NCBI RefSeq assembly: GCF_019703515.2
Contig: NC_059346.1
Location: 17,739,501 to 17,803,500 of the forward strand
Length of the DNA stretch: 64,000 nucleotides
Reading direction: 5' to 3'
Origin: Myxocyprinus asiaticus
Lineage: Eukaryota > Chordata > Actinopteri > Cypriniformes > Catostomidae
The position numbers and the translations under genes are program-made. Positions 31,874 to 58,129 of the stretch are shown here, one piece after another. The notes beneath the pieces were generated by a model, which had not been told where the DNA came from, made no database searches, and saw nothing but the letters and a program-made list of their open reading frames with translations. The first letter of the stretch is position 1. Each line of letters begins with the position of its first letter.

Positions 31874-33030
31874 GTATACACATTCTGCTGCTCAGCAGAA
31901 ACACCAACCAAGAGCTAGAGGCACAATTTCACATCTGAGCGTAAACCTTTAAGGCTTCTGTATTTGTGTGCATATCTCAGGAAAAATTAAACAGATGTCA
32001 TTTGTAACTAAAGACCAAAGCACAGACAAAGTTTCACGTGACTACCTATTTCGCTGTCTCTTCAGCGTCGACAATATACTCTGCTGGTTCTGGCTTCTCA
32101 AACTCACCTATACAACCAAGAATGGTCCTCCAACGTCACTGCCAGTCAAACAAGGCAGTGCTCAAGGCAGTGCTCCACTTTCTGCTGCTCAGGTCGACTC
32201 CAACATCACCATCCGGCTGCCAGTCAAACAAGACAATACTCCACCCTTTGCTGCTCGGGGCAGCTCCAACATCACCGCCTGGCTGCAGCAACCTGAAACA
32301 GTTTTCTACATTTCAAAAACAAATACATAGCCTTGTCCCTCTCTCCCAATTTTGCAAAGAAAGTGCAGGGACTATTAATATCATAATATTTGGAAATATT
32401 AATGTAGTTTTAGCATCTGAATGTATATTCATATTTAGCACATTCAGAACACTGAATGAACTCAGAAAAACAAGCTTCATCCTTGGGCACACTTATGACT
32501 GGAGACCTGTACTGTTGTCAGTATTCCTGCTAAGTGCATTTATTGTGGCAGCTGTTTGTTCATTTAAATCGAGCAGGCTGTTTAAATGAATATTTGTTAA
32601 AGCAAGACTACTTCCAGACTGATCTGACTTGTGTGTCTGAGTGCTTCTGCCTTTCCTTACTACCTCACAACCAGTAGCGTATGCAGGAAAGTATGCTTGC
32701 CACTACAGTACGAGTATGTGTTTTTGGACATGGACACTGGGGTCTGGTGGCCTGTATACAAAAACACTGGTGTCAATGTCTTTCCTAAAGTCTAATTTGT
32801 TTCTAAATAAGTGTTTGAATAGTTTAGTTTTGAAAGGTTTTTCTGTTTGTCATCTCACCATTTTGTAGATGTGGTAAAATAATAGTTCTAATGGAAAGTA
32901 AAGCAAAGTAAAGAAAAATAGTCTACTCTTTCTTTCGGGGGCGCTGTTTCTCATCAGAAAGAGTTTGATTCATTAGAATGCACTCGGTGCTGTAGGTAGA
33001 GATGCTTCAGTGATCAGAAGAGAGAGACGG
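31874..33030. other. atrx-zdhhc15 spacer; possible last exon remnant, two degenerate repeats
   Basis: After a ctcag at about 31978 a short frame (K-I-K-Q-M-S-F-V-T-K-D-Q-S) vaguely resembles the ATRX segment after motif VI but is not convincing. Two imperfect direct repeats (32142-32219 and 32220-32285) share ccagtcaaacaag, ctccac.tt.tgctgctc and tccaacatcacc, and account for the Ser/Gln-rich frames here. Nothing else was recognised. Confidence 0.4.
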
Positions 33031-33050
33031 ATGTCGACGGCTATACCGTG

Positions 33051-33051
<1 letters not shown>
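33031..33051 (+). promoter_or_regulatory. Six-codon upstream ORF overlapping the zdhhc15 start
   Basis: ATG at 33031 opens a 6-codon frame ending in TGA at 33049-33051; the A of that TGA is the A of the zdhhc15 ATG at 33051. Such overlap allows termination-reinitiation and usually lowers translation. It matters only if transcription starts upstream of 33031. Confidence 0.6.
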
Positions 33052-47434
<14,383 letters not shown>

Positions 47435-47589
47435 GGGTGTCTCTGTTACCATGGCAGCAGATGACTAGCGGTAATGAAATAAGGTATGATAAGCGCTTGT
47501 TCTTCTTTTCAGGGACACTTTCACATCAGCAGTGTAAAGGTGTTCAAACGTAGTGTGAGTGAGTAGTTCAATTTATACTATCTCTTAAC

Positions 47590-47813
47590 TTTGTTTGCCT
47601 TTCTAGGTTGCCAGAATGTGTCATTGCCGCCATAAGTCTCTGGACTGGCAATTTCTAGAAAGATCTCAATCACAGGTTAAGCTTTCAGGAGCAGCAGGCA
47701 GCCCTATGGGAGACGAGATGGTGAGGGTGAACACCTACCTGTGTGCTCAGTTTTCACCTGGAACACTTCCTGCAGGAGAGATCAGGTCTCCAAAACCTCT
47801 CTTTTACTGATCA
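47590..47813 (+). other. Possible terminal exon of zdhhc15 (doubtful)
   Basis: After tttctag a 64-codon frame opens (47616-47810, MCHCRHKSLDWQF...) and closes at TGA 47811-47813. It does not resemble the known ZDHHC15 tail and its phase relation to upstream exons is unclear. It could be 3' UTR. Confidence 0.2.
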
Positions 47814-48305
47814 GAGTGTGAGAGAGCATTATCGGGTGTCTTTGCTGAGTGATAATGTCTTTAATTTATTATTTTGTGATAAAATGTTTATTTCTGGAGA
47901 TCTTGGATGTTTTACTGTTTTTGGCAGTGGATTCTCGCTTTATGACATGACATTTGTGTCCAGTCACAATTAGTTAAAATATCTTCAAAGAGCTGAAACT
48001 GTTATGTAAAAATAATACTAAAGGACAAATTGTTTAATACAAAATATTTTTATTTGTATTTTCTTTTTTGCATCACTCTACAATGTTTAGAAATCTCAAT
48101 ATTCAACAATCTTGGTGGAGTCAGGGTCATGTGAACAAAAATACACCAAATGATCCAAAAACATTATCAGACAGAAAACATAATAATACAGAGACCAGCC
48201 CTGATGAACCAATCGCACACAGATACGCTGTGGGCTGGCCAGGTTTTCCTGGATGGGTGATAAACACACGCAAACCGATTCAACTGAATCAATTAATTGA
48301 TGGTG

Positions 48306-51300
48306 TCAGTCTGTGCCAAAATACCTCTGGCCAAAGTGTGTTGGAGCAACAGCATGGACTTCAGTTGTCAGTATAGTGATGTCAGGAAACTCCTGAATAA
48401 TGGACCGTGCACCTGCAAATACACATTATAGCTACTATTTAAAGGAATATTCCCAGTTCAGCAGAAGTTTAGCTCAATCGACAGAATTTGCGACAATGTT
48501 GATTACCACAAAAAATTATTTTGACTTGTCCCTCCTTTTCTTTAACCCTCATATGGGATTCAAAAATGGGCCGTACCTTTGGTCCTCCCAGTATTTTTTT
48601 TGTTTGTTTTTTGATGACGATGATAAAAGTGATACCATTTCTTCTTCGCTGAAGTAATAACATTAAAATTATGCATTTCTTTTAGGATTTTTTGCTATTT
48701 TAATCTTATTAACATGTAAATTTGTCAATTTTACCATAAATGTATTACATTTTAGTACAGTAAAAACAAACTTCTGAAGTTGAAACATGAGAATGTGACA
48801 TTTATTGGAGGCAGATTGCCACCATCTGGAGAACAAAATATAAATATGGCTGCAGGGTCTCCTGAACAGTAAAGCGTTTCACCATGGTGCTGCTACAGAA
48901 TGAACTGAGAGCAAGACTCGACAAGGCCACATTTATAACTTAGAGCTGTGGGAAAATGTCTTTGTTTCCATAACAGAAAGATGCAGTGTTTTGTCTGGAA
49001 GATGAGGCACCTGCATCAAAGTGTAAACTTTCCCACAGTGGAAAAGGTATAATTTCGTACATTGGGGTCACTCAGAATTTGTTTATGAGTGTGTGTTCTG
49101 TGTTCTCACAGAAAGCGGCAAAAGCACCGCACGGCTGCTGCTCACTCTCGTAGTGGAAACGTTTTGTGCAGTAAAGGCAGTGCTTGCGTCACGGTTTCAG
49201 GGCCGTTGCCATAGTTACAATCAACAACATGTCCATAGCGCACAGTCACCTACACGCACACAGCAGCAGCTGACTTTCAATGTATGTGTAAGAAATATTC
49301 TGCACCTGTTTTACCTCACCTCATTGAGAAGTGCCCAGGCAACACAATTTGTATAATGAAAATGCAGTTGTACCAAACAGATTTTAAACTGGGATCACGT
49401 TTAACTGTGTATATAGTTCATATAGTAGTTAAATCATAATCAGTAGAGAACATGAAACATGAGATAAACGAATGATAAAGTAAAAAGGACTTTTGTGTTT
49501 GTCTGTCATCTGCTTACAAGAGAACCTGATGCATTTTTTTTGCATCATTTAACAATACACACGCAATTATCATTTGTTACTTATAATTTCATTAGAATTG
49601 AGTAAAATACTTTGTATGTTTTACTAGTACCATAGACTTCATAACACCCACTGAGCTCTGTTAACTTTCATTTTGCACTTTATTTTGCCTGGCAAACCAC
49701 CTTAGTACTCATAAGTGCTGGCTTTTTAATGGCTTTTTTAAACCTCTACAAGACTTTGAGGCAAAATATAACTTGAAATTCTAAACCAGAAGTCTGCTAG
49801 GAGCTCAGTAAAATTTTGTATGATTGGCTGTGAATGAAGCATTTTGATTTTTGGTTAAGCTCGATGCAGCTGCTGCAGCTACTCAGAAAAGATATACAGT
49901 GCATCCGGAAAGTATTCACAGCTTTCGTTTTTTATTTTTAATAAATTTGCAAAGATTTCAAACAAACTTCTTTCATGTTGTCATTATGGGGTATTGTTTG
50001 TAGAATTTTGAGGAAAATAATGAATTTAATCCATTTTGAAATAAGGCTGTAACATAACAAAATGTGGAAAAAGTGAAGCACTGTAATATTTGTATCTCTT
50101 GCGGCACCTACTGCGAAGAGCCTTGCACATGAAAACGGCAGGATTTTAGGCGTACGTGCACTGCTTGCACGCGCTAGCAAAACAGCCTTCGATTTGTGGC
50201 TTTCCATGTGCCTTTAGTTTAAAATTAACTAGACTCTTGCGTTTGCCGCCATCCCGTGTGTAATGGCCTTTAGTCTCACCCGTTTATTTCTGTATGTGTT
50301 ATGTTGTGTGTTCTGGCTCCTGGCTGTTTTAGTCTCACTCATTTATTTCTGTGTGTGCGTGCATGCGTGTTGTGCATTGTGGGTGTGTTATTGTCTCACC
50401 CCCTCATTTCTGAGTGTGTTTAGCATTGTGGCTGATTTATTGGTTTTATCAAAATTATCTGTGTTATAGTCTCACCAGTTCATTTTTGTGTGGGTGTGTA
50501 TGTATTGCACTCCAGATGTGTTATAGTCTCACCCTTTAATTTCTGTGTGTGTTTCTGCATTGTGGTTGATTTATTGATTGTATTTGACAGATAAAAAAAA
50601 AATTGCTCTGTGTTATGGTCTTTCCCATTCATTTTCAATGGATGGTCAATTTTGACCGTGAAGACAAAAGGCTTTTTTTTTTTTTACGGCCAATTAGACT
50701 TAACGAATCATGTTCAGATGGCAAGTGGAGGAAAAGTCACCAAGTCTTGTACCGCTCAGATAAAGCAAACCATTTTTATTAAATCAGCAAAAGTGATTCC
50801 AATCAAAAATGAAAATAAAATTAGTGGTTACTGAGATGCACTAAAACGGGGCAATTCTGGGAGATTTTAAAGGCAGAAATTTGAAGTTTATGATTTTATA
50901 AAAGCACTTAAATTCTTTTGTTTGAGCTGTAAAGTTGTTTAAATCCTAATTTTTACAGTCGTTTTATGGTTTGTTAACATTACATTGTCATGGCTAAAAC
51001 TTTACACAGAAAAGGTAAGCAAGCGATTTTATCACGTTAACATGCATAACGTTTATGTCTGGTGGCTATACTTTTGAAACAGTGAGTATTTTTACGTTTA
51101 TGGATTGGCCCCATTCACTTTCATTGTAAGTGCCTCACTGTAACTTTTTTTAAGTAGGGATGAGTCTAAATACATTTTGTGGTATCAACATTATGCCACA
51201 AATGCTGTTGACTTAGCTGAACTTGTATTGAACCCGGAATATTCCTTTAAGCAATGGAGATTAATTATTCAGTGTATATATGCACACTTAGCAGCAGCTT

Positions 51301-53038
51301 TCAATTCCAATCCATACACAAATTTTATGGAAAAGTTGGAAAAATTGCATCATTCCAAAAGACCATCAAGGCATATAACTGAGATTGTCCAGGGTCAGCA
51401 TAAGGGTTTACCCTTCAGATTCAAAAGCAACACATTTATATACTATAAGCAGTAGTAGGTTTTTGTTTGAATACTAATGAAATATATGTATATTCCAGTT
51501 CCAAAAATGGCTAAATCTGTTAAATACAGCATAAACTGATGACACTGACTTGTTGCAGATCTCTATAATTTGAAGTTTTAAAGATTAGTAAATCTGTATA
51601 AAGCCCACTTTATTTTGCTGTTACTGAGGTCTTTAAAAACAAAGACAACTGAGTGGTGGAGTGAGGGAGTGACTGTGTTTGTGTCTTACCATGTGGAGTG
51701 GAGAAGAGACTAAGTAGTATGATGTGTTTGGCCTGCAGACCGTGTTCATTCAGCACCCGCACCGCTTCTATCACAGTGTTTCCTGTACCTGAACACCCAC
51801 ATACATAAATACACAATGAATTGTATCCTCTAATGTCTGATGTCAAGTACTTACTGTATGGTAAAGCCTGGGTATGGAGTTTACAAGTACTCACTAAGGA
51901 TGGGGTACATGAGCAGAACCTTCCTTCGGCTGATGTCAGGTGGAAATTTTGCATAGAAAACTTTGGCCTTTTGTGTTTCCTCATCACTCTGGATCAGAAT
52001 CTTACCAATACGGATTGACCTGCAGCAATCTCTCAGGCCCTGCTCCATGGCCTCACCTGTACATGAAATAAATTTTTTGTACAGTTTTTGTTATGTACAG
52101 TACTGTGCAAAAGTCTTAGGCACATAAGATGTTTCACAAAAGCATTTGTCTTAAGATGGTTATTTATATCTTCAGCTTTAGTGTGTCAATAGGAAATATA
52201 AATGTTAAGACTCTCAAACATTACTTTTGCAAATAGAAGAGATTAGAAGAACAGGGAGCCCTGTAACAGATGTCATGACCCCCACAATGCCCCCCACTGA
52301 ACTTTGAAGACATCCTCACTATGCAACATTTTTCACAAGTGCCTAAAACTTTTGCACAGTACTGTATACAGGACACACACAAATACACTTCATAGGGCAT
52401 GGTTGTTCTGTCTTAACTGTGTGTTTGTGTATACATGTGTGTGACTCACCACTCCTCATGATGCTAACCCCACAGTTTCCTTTTTCAAACTTAACACCCT
52501 CGTATTTGTGTCCTGCATAAAAAGCACAGAATTAAATAATAAAAAAAATTAAAGTCTGAAATTCAAAACAGCCACTGTTCCAAATATGGCTACATTACAC
52601 GAATATGCCTGTTACAATGTACTCCAATATTAATAATAATATAATTAATGTAACCATTCTTTAAATATACATTTATTAGAATCACATAACATACAGCAGA
52701 ATACACAAAGGTCTCATTCATATGTATTAATCCTCCAATAGTCTTAAACCGTTCTGGTGTCTGAATAATGTGGAGATGAAATTGCTCTTATTATTACTGT
52801 TTGCAATCAGAGTAACATGACGGGGGATCTGACATAATTCCTGGGCTTATTCTGGGTTCAACACAAGTTAAACTCAATCGACAGCCTTTGTGGCATAATA
52901 TTGATAAAAATTTAAATCAAGGTTAAATGCATATTGTTTACGTCTTGTGGCTACACTTCTGAAACATTGACTATTTTAACGTTTTAAGGATTGGCCCCAT
53001 TCACTTCCATTGTAAGTGCCTCACTGGAATTCAGATTT

Positions 53039-53073
<35 letters not shown>

Positions 53074-56000
53074 AAAGGAGGGGCAAGTCAAAATTTATTT
53101 TTGTGGTAATCAATATTATGCCATAAATGCTGTTGATTGGGCTTAACTTGTATTGAACCTGCAATATGTCTTTAATTGCATTATCAGTGGTGATTTTTGT
53201 GTAGATTAGAGAGATTCACGTGCATTTGAGTCTGGATTGAAATAAAACGAGAATTAATAGCCAACGTAACAGACTCACCTGTTGGCGTGGTTACAGTGCA
53301 TTCACTGTATGGAAGCTGATTGAGACCCTCTTCCACCACTAGCCTTATCTGAGAGCAATACAGACAACCAATCAGAATGAGATGCAGCAAACCAAATACA
53401 AAAAAGAAAATAAGAGTCAATGTACAACCTAAGAAACCTAACCCAAGTAATTTTAACAATGGTCAAGCTGATTCTTCAGTGACATGTTCAAGCACACCAC
53501 TATAGAAAACGTCAGTGAGACAAATGTGAAACATGCATGACCATCCATATAAAGTTGAAGTCAGTTTACATACACTTAAGTTGAAGTCATTAAAACTAAT
53601 TTAACCACTCCACAGATTTCATATTAGCAAACTATAGTTTTGGGCAAGTTGTTTAGGACATCTACGTTGTGCATGACATGAGTAATTTTTCCAACAATTG
53701 TTAACAGACAGATTGTTTCACTTTTAATTGACTATATCACAATTCCAGTGGGTCAGAAGTTTACATTCACTAAGTTGACTGTGAATGTATGATACATTTA
53801 CATAGGGCTGCAACTAATGATTATTTTGATAATCGATTAATCTTCGATTATTTCTACGATTAATCGATTAATTGGATAAAAATGACATTTTATTAAAATA
53901 TGACTTTTCAAAAAACCAAAATGATAAAGGGCGTAAGGATTTGGTTTGATTTACATTGCTGAATTAACAATTCTTTACTCTTACAAAACTTTGAACAAAG
54001 CCTGAATCATAAGAAGTTTCAGGACATATGCGAAACAGTTGCTTAAACAACAAAAAATGCTCATCATTAAAGAGTAAAATGATCCATAGGGCATGGAGTG
54101 GGACAAAAAAAAAAAAAAAATCAGCCCAGCCGAGGGCAATAGTGACACGAGAATAGAAATATTAATTCTGCCCAGCTGAAAAATACATAATTATGTTAGA
54201 TACATACAGTAAGCTTGTACGCTGTCACTGACTATATACATTTAAGTATTTTAATATTATAGTTTTTAAAATAGTATTTTCACTGATTACATGTTTCTAA
54301 ACTATTCTTTTCAAAAATTGTGTATGTTTATCCAGTAAAATAATGTTTGCCATTGTATAAATGTACTAGTGAAATCAGACATTACATGATGTGGCATTAT
54401 CAGGAGGACTTTCAAATATCAGGACCCTTAGCATTATTATACATTATATTCAGCATTACATACAGTTTAATATAGTACAATCATCTGTAAACCTTGTGCA
54501 AATTCACTCTCATGCTGAAAAGTCTCATCCCGGTGCTCACTGTATTACATGCGCTTACATGGGCAGGAGAAAACACTTTGAAAACCGGCACACCTTGACT
54601 GCTGAGACATCAGTCTGATATCCATGAAAATTGCACAACTGATAACACTGAAGCTGAAATCGTGGTATGATGTTGGACTGTTTAATCAAACTGATTGCAC
54701 TGCATCTGTACAAACAATAGTATGCAAGTATAAACACCATGGGACCACGCAGCCATCATACCGCTAAGGAAGAAGACGCATTCTGTCTCCTAAAGATGAA
54801 CGTAGTTTGGTGCGAAAAGTGCAAATCAATCCCAGAACAACAGCAAAGGACCTTGTGAAGATGCTGGAGGAAACAGGTAGACAAGTATCTATATCCACAG
54901 TAAAATGAGTCCTATATCAACATAACCTGAAAGGCTGCTCAGCAAGGAAGAAGCCACTGCTCCAAAACTGCCATAAAAAAGCCAGACAACAGTTTGCAAG
55001 TGCACATGGGAACAAAGATCTTACTTTTTTGAGAAATGTCCTCTGGTCTGATGAAACAAAAATTGAACTTTTTGGCCATAATGACCATTGTTATGTTTGG
55101 AGGAAAAAGGGTGAGGCTTGCAAGCCGAAGAACACCATCCCAACCATAAAGCATGGGGGTGGCAGCATCATGTTGTGGGGGTGCTTTGCTGTAGGAGGGA
55201 CTGGTGCACTTCACAAAATAGATGGCATCATAAGGAAGGAAAATTATGTGGATATATTGAAGCAACATCTCAAGGCATCAGCCATGAAGTTAAAGCTCAG
55301 TCACAATGGGTTTTCTAAATGGACAATGACCCTAAGCATACCTCCAAAGTTGGGGCAAAATGGCTTAAGGACAACAAAGTCATGGTATTGGAGTGGCCAT
55401 CACAAAGCCCTGACCTCAATCTGATAGAAAATTTGTGGGCAGAACTGAAAATGCATGTGTGAGCAAGGAGGCCTTCAAGCCTGACTCAGTTACACCAGTT
55501 CTGTCTGGAGGAATGGGCCAAAATTCCAGCAACTTATTGTGAGAAGCTTGTGGAAGGCTACCCAAAACGTTTGACCCAAGTTAAACAATTTAAAGGCAAT
55601 GTTACCAAATACTAACAAAGTGTATGTAAACTTCTGACCCAGTGGGAATGTGTTGAAAGAAATAAAATCTGAAATAAATAATTCTCTCTACTATTATTCT
55701 GACATTTCACATTCTTAAAATTAAGTAGTGATCCTAACTGACATAAGACAGGGAATGTTTTCTACGATTAAATGTCAGGAATTGTGAAAAATTGAGTTTA
55801 AATGTATTTGGCTAAGGTGTATGTAAACTTCTGACTTCAACTGTATATTGTCCTTATAGATAAATTAAGCATGTAGAGCAATATAAGGTCCCTACAGCGT
55901 AATATCTGTTAATCTTTATCATTTTCGGTACCCAACATGAACACTCAATAAAGACAGGGACTGATTTACATACATTTAAACACACAGAAGACCACCAATC

Positions 56001-56563
56001 TGCACTTTTGTTTGGTATGTCTTACCAATCTATCAGCACAGAACACAAAATCACCTCTACTGGTAGATCTAAGAGAAAGAGAGTAAAGTCACAATGTGCC
56101 ATGTTGATACTGTTGAAATACTATAAATCTGACAGACAAGAAAAACAATGATCCGAGAGATTTACTCTTCATCGAGAATGTCAGTTTATTCTAAGTATAT
56201 TATTAGACATATTCTGATGTTCTTGTATACATGCAGTGATATGCAAGCTTATGATACACATGACGTGCAGATCTGGCCTATATGGTTTAAACATAGATTG
56301 GACACTCACTTGTCCCGAATGATTGTCTGAAGTTCTCGTATTTGGTCATTTAATGGCAAGAGTTTTAGCTGGGGTCCTATTTGTCGCTGGATATCGCTCA
56401 GGGTTTGGATATGTTGCGGTACTGAGTCGCCCTGACAGGACTCTGCAACAGTGCTGCTGCTACTGCGGGCGAAGCGGACGTGCTTCGAGGCGTGCTCGGG
56501 GCTCTCACTGTTGTTTAGCTGCTGTTTGTGGCACGGCATCTTCTCAATAAGATCCGTTTCCAT
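48306..56563 (-). CDS. uprt: Uracil phosphoribosyltransferase homolog UPRT
   Basis: UPRT belongs to the type I PRTase fold; vertebrate members are thought to have lost uracil salvage activity and their role is unclear. Seven minus-strand exons join in phase: 56563-56310, 56068-56026, 53348-53279, 52512-52450, 52056-51895, 51788-51690, 48412-48306 (TGA at 48306-48308). The sum is 798 bp, 265 residues; human UPRT is 309, the difference being in the N-terminal region. Seen are a start [15 protein letters not shown], a conserved [20 protein letters not shown] block, [20 protein letters not shown], a central [20 protein letters not shown] block, PRPP-loop [14 protein letters not shown] and the C-terminal [13 protein letters not shown]. 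All splice sites are GT/AG. The introns carry an SB-like Tc1, MITEs and a minisatellite. It is transcribed convergently with zdhhc15. Confidence 0.96.
48439..48545 (+). repeat. Left-end fragment of the long-TIR TTAA MITE
   Basis: TTAA-aggaatattcccagttca, then the family left arm (agctcaatcgacagaattt...gattaccac). It lies in the last uprt intron, about 30 bp from the last exon's acceptor. Confidence 0.65.
48546..49896. other. uprt last intron, no further gene
   Basis: I read both strands and see no exon, RNA gene or clear element. The 87-codon frame at 49093-49356 has no recognisable domain. Confidence 0.55.
49897..50083 (+). mobile_element. Tc1 terminal fragment
   Basis: It starts with TA-cagtgcatccggaaagtat, followed by the inner terminal region (aataaatttgcaaag, cattatggggtat, aaggctgtaacataacaaaa). 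No transposase follows, so only about 187 bp of one end remains. The tip is related to, but distinct from, the family at 19467-20937. Confidence 0.8.
50270..50590. repeat. Minisatellite, about five diverged ~60-bp units
   Basis: The core tagtctcacc.-tttatttctgtgtgtg recurs at 50271, 50330, 50391, 50467 and 50524, separated by 57-76 bp. Between cores is a GT-rich spacer with gcattgtg. It lies in the last uprt intron. Confidence 0.8.
50867..51250 (+). mobile_element. TTAA MITE, 384 bp
   Basis: Bounded by TTAA-aggcagaaatttgaag and aacccggaatattcct-TTAA. Inside is ggccccattcactttcattg, then the right arm (caacattatgccacaaatgctg...gaacttgtattgaaccc). It is a reference copy for the family. It is in the last uprt intron. 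Confidence 0.72.
52097..52365. mobile_element. MITE with ACAGTACTGTGCAAAAGT ends
   Basis: Ends acagtactgtgcaaaagtct and gacttttgcacagtactgt-like form an inverted repeat of about 27 bp, flanked by TA on both sides. This suggests a non-autonomous Tc1/mariner derivative. It fills most of the uprt intron between 52057 and 52449. Confidence 0.8.
52844..53175. mobile_element. Long-TIR TTAA MITE with poly(T) tract
   Basis: Left arm ggttcaacacaagttaaact...gtggcataatattgat and right arm atcaatattatgcc...cttgtattgaacc are inverted repeats of about 70 bp. The middle has ggccccattcacttccattg and a T-run at about 53042-53068. It ends next to TTAA at 53172-53175. It is in the uprt intron between 52513 and 53278. 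Confidence 0.75.
53551..55843 (+). mobile_element. Sleeping Beauty-like Tc1 transposon, rearranged
   Basis: Left end agttgaagtcagtttacata and right end tatgtaaacttctgacttca/actg are the terminal signature of the Sleeping Beauty/Tdr lineage. From about 54690 a transposase relic reads on plus: [28 protein letters not shown], an [18 protein letters not shown] block with the first catalytic Asp, then [17 protein letters not shown], and frame breaks after 55.3 kb. Stops include TGA at about 54906. The stretch 53800-54690, which should hold the 5' region and the N-terminal half of the DNA-binding domain, is replaced by unrelated sequence. It lies in uprt intron 2. Confidence 0.9.
53805..54110. repeat. 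hAT-like element end inside the SB-like transposon
   Basis: The segment begins with gggctgcaactaatgattat, then ttgataatcgattaat repeats, the typical tip of hAT-type repeats in fish. A matching opposite end was not found, so it appears truncated. An A-run at about 54105-54120 follows. Confidence 0.55.
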
Positions 56564-57022
56564 AGGACTATAAAATCACAAAAGAAAACACTACACCAAA
56601 CCAACTGGTCCACTAAATTGATGGCTGTTCCACATGCGATTTTTTAGTCCATCCGTGAGACTATCTCGACATGTCTGAGGCTAAGCGGAGACACATGAAG
56701 CATGACGTACGCTCCCGGTGTCACAACAACCATGCGTCACATCCCCTGTTTTCATGATTGGATAGAAATTATGTCGATATAAAGCTCATTGATGTGAGGG
56801 GCGGGACACAGCGGGTTTCTTTCAAGCAAACCTTAAGAGGCGCTTCATTCAAGCCTCCATTTGATCAAAGAAATCCACATGAGAGGCAGCTTCTTTGATA
56901 CATAATACCGACAAATAAGAGGTTTGATTAACAGATGTGTCATACAATCCATGTTAATATTTTAATAACGTAAAACATGATTTAAAAACACAGAAATAAC
57001 TGAGTATTTGTGTGTACGAATG
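56564..57022. other. uprt upstream region
   Basis: This likely includes the uprt promoter (minus strand). Several CpGs occur at about 56670-56740. No TATA box is obvious within 100 bp of the start codon. No other gene is seen. Confidence 0.4.
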
Positions 57023-57869
57023 GGGATATTTCACCCAAAAATGAAAAATCTCTCATTATTTACTCACCCTCATGCCATCCCAGATGTGTCTGAATTTCTT
57101 TCTTCTGCTGAACACTAACAAAGATCTTTAGAAGAATATTTCAGCTCTGTAGATCCATACCCACAGCTGATTTAATGCTTCAGAAGACATGGATTAAATC
57201 CAGTGTTGGGTGTAATCAATAACAAAGTAATTAATTACTGTAATCTAATAACCTTTTTGGCAACAACAACAAAAAAAGAAAGTAGTGTAATGCATTACAA
57301 TTTAAATTCTTGTAATCAGATTACAGTTCCTGACTTTTAATTAATGTAATGACTTTTAAGTACATTATAGGGTTATGCTTATTTGTAATATATTATTTAT
57401 GCAGAAAACATGAATTATGTCCCCGTAACAAGTCATTGTGAAGGAGAAATGTGAGGTGCTGAGTGTACTTTTGTGTAACAATGAACAAGAAAGATAAACA
57501 TAATTTTAAATTTGTTGAGCGTAAAAGTGTTTTAGAAAGTAACTTAAAAGTAAAGTAATTAGTAATGTGATTACTTTTCAATTAAGTGATTGGTAAAGTA
57601 ATCTGATTACAATTTTAGAGTAATAATTAGTCATTTGTACTGGATTACTGTTTTTAAGTAACTTACCCAACACTGATTAAACCACTGGAGTCTTAAGTAT
57701 TACTTTTATGCTGCCTTTATGTGCATTTTGGAGCTTCAAAGTTTTGGTCACCATTCACTTTGCATTGTATTGTCCTACAGAGCTGAGATATTCTTCTAAA
57801 AATCTTCGTTGGTGTTCTGTAGAAGTCATACACATCTGGGGTGGCACGAGGGTGAGATATTTCTTTAAG
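57023..57869. mobile_element. Outer MITE split by a nested hAT-like MITE
   Basis: Left half 57023-57200 (ggatatttcacccaaaaatg ... gaatatttcagctctgtaga) and right half 57676-57869 (acagagctgagatattcttc ... gggtgagatatttctt) are reverse complements of one another, as expected for one palindromic element. The intervening 57201-57675 is a separate insertion. Confidence 0.8.
57201..57675. mobile_element. Nested hAT-like MITE, 475 bp
   Basis: Tips cagtgttgggtgtaatcaat and taagtaacttacccaacactg form an inverted repeat. Flanks are attaaatc (57193-57200) and attaaacc (57676-57683), an 8-bp target duplication with one mismatch, typical of hAT. Inside are many ta(a)gtaat motifs, no open transposase. 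Confidence 0.85.
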
Positions 57870-58129
57870 TAAATGGTGATTATTAAAATTATTTAGTAGA
57901 CTGTAATATAATAGAATATTCAGGTGCCTGCTTTAAGGTATAATCGTGCATGAAATGTAATTCTGAGGGTTGTCTTTTGTTCTAAATTTTATTATTGTTG
58001 CAAGAAGGCTATAATATGAAGCATTTCTCTGATTTTGTCATCCATTTACAGGTATTTCTTTATTTTAGGTAACTGCGTGTGTAATTCTAATTTGTCTATG
58101 GAAAATAAACTGAATCTGCAGTGATCGCT

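Noticed and set aside
31968..32589. 120- and 183-codon frames after the last atrx exon
   Set aside because: They cross two imperfect direct repeats and show no ATRX C-terminal similarity or splice support.
50270..50590. Possible CRISPR-like array of regularly spaced repeats
   Set aside because: Eukaryotic minisatellite: unit spacing and sequence vary, spacers are GT-rich and similar to each other, and no cas genes are present.
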